Source of the DNA: an uncultured Microscilla sp.
Lineage (GTDB): Bacteria; Bacteroidota; Bacteroidia; Cytophagales; Microscillaceae
Assembly: GCF_947493425.1 (NCBI RefSeq)
Contig: NZ_CANLRP010000001.1
Location: 1 to 64,000 of the forward strand
DNA: 64,000 nt
Direction of reading: 5' to 3'
The translations under genes and the position numbers were made by a program. The notes under the pieces are model-generated. The model saw only the letters and a list, made by a program, of their open reading frames with translations, searched no databases and had not been told where the DNA came from. Positions 60,806 through 64,000 of the stretch are shown piece after piece (the stretch's first letter is position 1; each line of letters opens with the position of its first letter).

Positions 60806-61148
60806 GCAAATATCAATGGTCGCCAACATTAGTATAACTAGTTTGAATAGTTTTTCTGCATATTCATCAGCTTGAGCTACGTAAATTGAACATACATAAA
60901 AAAATATGAATATATAAAGTTAAAACTACGCTTTTTGGTTTTTAAACATAATCACTCCCATAAAAGTAACCTAGTGGTAGATATTGAAGGGTTTTATCAA
61001 AAATTGTGCGAAATTCAGGCCATCATTTTGTTTTTAAAGTGAAGTGCTCGGTGTTTTATTAAGCGTTTTTTAGTAGATATAGTACAGGTAGTATAATCAC
61101 AATGATAGTTTGAGATATATAGGTAAAATATTGTTTTTTGATAAAAAG

Positions 61149-62375
61149 ATGATTGAAAATTTCGCTTCAATGTCTTTTCTGAAATTAAGTAACCTTGTCC
61201 TTGGCTGGCTACTTTATCCTTATATCATACGTTTGATAGGTACCGACAACTTTGGTTTACTCATTTTTGCTCAAAGCCTGATGCTTTACCTGGTGGTATT
61301 TACCAACTACGGTTTTTCATTGTCTGCCCCGCGTGAAATAGCCCGTTTATATAAAACCAAACCTAAAGAGTGTCTTCAAAAAGTAAGTGATTTTTTTTAT
61401 ACACAAATCTTTTTGGGGTTGGTATCTTTTTTTTTATTGTTTCTATTAGTGCAAGCGATCCCATTTTTGGGTAATAATAGCCGACTGATTTATGGCAGTT
61501 TTGCCATTGTATTAGGGCAAATTTTATTACCTGTATGGTTTTTTCAAGGGATTGAAAAAATGCCCTACCTTGTTTACTTTAACTTATTTGCCAAAATCCT
61601 TTTAATTGTAGGGGTTGTACTGTTTGTACGCCAAAAGTCAGACTATATTTTCATCAATTTGTTTTGGGGTTTGGGTAGTATGATTGCTGGTTTGGGAGCG
61701 TGGGGAATAATGATTGTTCGTTTCAACGTTCGTTTCTATAAGCCTTCTTATCAATCTATTTATCATATACTGAGACAAGACTTCCACTTGTTTGTGGCAA
61801 ATATTACCAACATTATTACCTTTAATTCTACGGTGATTATTATGGGTTTGTTTGCTACTAAAGAAACTTTAGGTTTATATAGTATTGTTGATCGTATATT
61901 TATGATTGTACGGCAAGTAGTAGTGGTGATTCATCAAAGTATTTACCCTAGAGTAGCACAGCTTGCCAACGAGTCGTTATGGGAGTTGAAGCGTTTTTTT
62001 AAAAGATTTTTGCAGTTAATGTTGGTATTTGTGGTGCCATCTACAGGCATACTTTATTTTTTCGCCCCTGAAGTAGTGTATCTTTTTGCTGGTAAAGCAT
62101 TGTCTGAGGTATCATCTTTTGTGCAAATATTGAGTTTTACTCCATTGTTGGCAATAGCTAATTTACCTGCTTGCCAGGTTTTGTTAGTTATGAACAAAGA
62201 GTTTACATATACTGTTTTGTCAATGATAGGGGCAGTTTTTCACATTATATTAAGTTTGATATTGATTTATAACTTTGCTGGGTATGGGGCAGTTTTGGGT
62301 TTGTTTTGCACTGAATTGTTTTTGTGGCTTATATTTAACTTTAAGCTTTATCAATTAAACAGCAAACTAGAATGA
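61149..62375 (+). CDS. Wzx/MATE-type polysaccharide flippase
   Basis: A 408-residue integral membrane protein with about 12 helices of the MOP flippase superfamily. I chose the ATG at 61149 (MIENFASMSFLKLSNLVLGW) over an upstream TTG. The PST/Wzx pattern is present: YPYIIRLIGTDNFGLLIFAQ, FSLSAPREIARLYKTKPKEC, WFFQGIEKMPYLVYFNLFAK and YSIVDRIFMIVRQVVVVIHQ. It likely moves lipid-linked oligosaccharides across the inner membrane. No glycosyltransferase or polymerase genes adjoin it within this window, so the polymer is unknown. Confidence 0.9.
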   Translation: MIENFASMSFLKLSNLVLGWLLYPYIIRLIGTDNFGLLIFAQSLMLYLVVFTNYGFSLSAPREIARLYKTKPKECLQKVSDFFYTQIFLGLVSFFLLFLLVQAIPFLGNNSRLIYGSFAIVLGQILLPVWFFQGIEKMPYLVYFNLFAKILLIVGVVLFVRQKSDYIFINLFWGLGSMIAGLGAWGIMIVRFNVRFYKPSYQSIYHILRQDFHLFVANITNIITFNSTVIIMGLFATKETLGLYSIVDRIFMIVRQVVVVIHQSIYPRVAQLANESLWELKRFFKRFLQLMLVFVVPSTGILYFFAPEVVYLFAGKALSEVSSFVQILSFTPLLAIANLPACQVLLVMNKEFTYTVLSMIGAVFHIILSLILIYNFAGYGAVLGLFCTELFLWLIFNFKLYQLNSKLE

Positions 62376-63271
62376 CTTTTATTTATGCAGTGGTTGTAGG
62401 GGAGAGTGTTGCTCAAACAACTCTATACTATTATAGCACATCAATTAGTGTTGTTTTGGGTAAACTTCAAGTAATTAAACTTGGATTAAAGAGTGATTTG
62501 ATGATATAAACACTTGTATTTTTTGCTTATAAGAAATATTTATGGCAAATATATTATATAATTGAATTTATCGTATTTATATTTGCACTCAGTAGGGTAT
62601 TTGTAGTTGTTTTTATGAATATGCCACAAAATACTTTATCTTTAAGAACAATATATTTGAAACGAACTTACATACGTAATTATATTTTAACTTTGAATAT
62701 CATAGTGAAAAGCATATATCTGTTTTTCTTCTAACCACATACAAAAACATAATACAACTGTTTAAATAGGCTTGGTAGCAATACTTGTTATCCTATTTCA
62801 GAATATGTATTATCTACAAAAAGCTTATCTGAATATCATTTTAGGTGATATTAGGCTGGAACCTGATTTCATCCTTTAAAGTTTTTCCAAATCTCTAAAA
62901 CCTTACTCTATAGATATACACCTCTACTGTTAATTAATATTCGGAACACAGGTAATCATTAAAAACCAATTGTATCCATCGCTAAGTAATTTGTTCAAAG
63001 TAAGCGTTCAGGTTTTAGAAAAAATTTCGAAGTTAGACAAGGCAAAGAAATTTGAAGCTAAACCAGATGGCTATTGCTAAGGTTTACTAAACCCCTCTAT
63101 GGGTAGACATGTTACTAAAAGCATTGATGGTATTGAAGAAACTTTAGTTTTATCAATGCTTCAGTAATAGCCATCAACCAACGGGTATAATAGGCTGGAT
63201 GTGATTACTAAAGCAGTTGGCTATAAAAATTGTTTGTAGGAAACTGTTTTGTAAAATTAAACATTGTGATA
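62376..63271. other. Intergenic region with nested inverted repeat
   Basis: About 900 bases between the flippase and porV. A TATATTTG promoter match at 62578-62585 precedes a 39-codon ATG frame (62615-62734, beginning MNMPQNTLSLRTIYLKRTYI); it is hydrophobic at its end and unproved. At 63066-63175 lies a nested inverted repeat: outer arms GATGGCTATTGCT and AGTAATAGCCATC, inner arms AAGCATTGAT and ATCAATGCTT. No larger gene is present. Confidence 0.5.
63066..63175. repeat. Nested inverted repeat
   Basis: Outer arms GATGGCTATTGCT and AGTAATAGCCATC match at 12 of 13 positions, and inner arms AAGCATTGAT/ATCAATGCTT are perfect. The 110-base structure lies about 100 bases upstream of porV. It may be a structured leader RNA or the remnant of a palindromic element. 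Confidence 0.5.
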
Positions 63272-64000
63272 ATGCTGCATAAATCTGCCACATTATTTGT
63301 ATGGGCATTGGTTATGATCACTCAGGCTTATGGTCAGGTTCAAAGGCAAAACTTTACCACCCTCATTGGGCAAAATACTTCACAAAGAGCAGTAAGAAGC
63401 GCAGTACCTTTTCTCACTATAGCACCTGATGCGCGAAGTACAGGAATGGGAGAAGTAGGAGTGGCTACCAAGTCAGATGTAAATGACATATATTGGAACC
63501 CTGCCAAACTAGCTTTTATAGACAACAAAGCCTCGTTTTCGTTTGCTCAAACCCCTTGGTTACAGGTGATGACAGAAGGGCTTTATCTCTACCACCTAAC
63601 GGGTAACTATAAGATTTCGCCGAATCAAAGCATGGGCATTGCAGTACGTTATTTTGATTTAGGAGATTTGGACTTTGTAAACGCCTCTGGACAAATCAGC
63701 CAGCAAGTCTCTCCCCGTGAATTTGCCGTTACCTTTGCCTACTCTCGTAAATTATCTAATCATTTTAGTGCGGCGGTTAGTGGTCGCTTTATCCATTCTA
63801 ATGTTAGTGCTGATGTATTGAGTGCCACTCAACTTCAGAACCAGGCAGGAGCCACTGGATCAGGGGATATTTCGGTCTTTTATAAAAATGAAGGAAATTT
63901 TGGCACCGTTCCGGTAGATTGGGCTGTAGGTGCGCATATTTCTAACATAGGACCTAAAATTTCGTATGATAATAAAGCAATCAGAGGAGTAATACCCACC
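63272..64000 (+). CDS. porV: T9SS outer-membrane protein PorV (partial)
   Basis: The first 243 codons of PorV (LptO), open at the window edge. Signal peptide (KSATLFVWALVMITQAYGQ), then the family signature VPFLTIAPDARSTGMGEVGV, NDIYWNPAKLAF, and beta-barrel strands rich in aromatic residues (YLYHLTGNYKISPNQSMGIAVRY). PorV is a 14-stranded barrel that carries T9SS cargo to the sortase PorU after passage through Sov/SprA. It fits the two cargo proteins with sorting tails in this window. PorU is not immediately upstream, unlike in many Bacteroidota. Confidence 0.93.
   Translation, partial: MLHKSATLFVWALVMITQAYGQVQRQNFTTLIGQNTSQRAVRSAVPFLTIAPDARSTGMGEVGVATKSDVNDIYWNPAKLAFIDNKASFSFAQTPWLQVMTEGLYLYHLTGNYKISPNQSMGIAVRYFDLGDLDFVNASGQISQQVSPREFAVTFAYSRKLSNHFSAAVSGRFIHSNVSADVLSATQLQNQAGATGSGDISVFYKNEGNFGTVPVDWAVGAHISNIGPKISYDNKAIRGVIPT

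Noticed and set aside
1-64000. CRISPR array
   Set aside because: No regularly spaced direct repeats and no cas genes were seen; the repeats present are scattered single copies.

Overview
The window looks like chromosome from a marine, gliding-type member of the Bacteroidota, most likely Cytophagales; Microscilla is my best guess from overall gene style, not proven. Reasons: AT-rich DNA, start-proximal TAnnTTTG promoter elements, two secreted enzymes with type IX secretion (T9SS) sorting tails, a PorV gene at the right edge, and many small lipoproteins and Bacteroidota-only hypothetical genes. No rRNA, tRNA, CRISPR array or complete insertion sequence was seen.

Layout. 0-5 kb: START-like protein, pentapeptide-repeat protein, small lipoproteins, cytochrome c, DUF1573 protein. 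5.5-9.3 kb: T9SS-exported endonuclease I, a short promoter/25-codon-ORF/terminator unit, and a beta-lactamase-fold hydrolase. 9.6-16 kb: a large GAF/PAS sensor without an output domain, a TPR protein, ribH and aspartate kinase. 16-19.2 kb: a composite miniature element, three tandem paralogous exported proteins and an ADP-ribosylglycohydrolase. 20-23 kb: NlpC/P60-like lipoprotein and a glucosaminidase/SH3/M15 peptidoglycan hydrolase. 23-28.6 kb: purK, a GlsB-like membrane protein, a long non-coding stretch and a C10 peptidase with a T9SS tail. 28.7-34.1 kb: KilA-N and XRE regulators with a duplicated hypothetical pair, then two TPR/membrane proteins. 34.3-36.5 kb: a translationally coupled aminotransferase and radical SAM pair. 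37-47.5 kb: small hypotheticals (one a dead Uma2-like protein), YjbR-like and DUF2459 genes, a zinc metalloprotease, ATP-grasp protein, orphan SecD head domain, M16 peptidase and ispF.

47.6-55 kb is the most coherent block. Five genes on the minus strand encode an FHA protein, a VWA-FHA membrane protein, a PP2C phosphatase, a pseudokinase with LysM domains and an active Ser/Thr kinase: a complete write/erase/read phosphosignalling set with cell-wall-binding and membrane parts. 55-64 kb holds purE, divergent oxyR-dps, a VOC protein, arylamine N-acetyltransferase, a siaB-siaC pair, a flippase and porV.

A family of about 160-190 bp miniature inverted-repeat elements runs through the window (16.0, 43.5, 56.3 and 58.6 kb). 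Each is bounded by a 3-bp TTA or TAA duplication. Two insertions use the host gene's own TAA stop codon as the duplicated triplet. This element family, the five-gene phosphosignalling cluster and the 7.6-kb mini-transcription unit are the best candidates for undescribed biology here.
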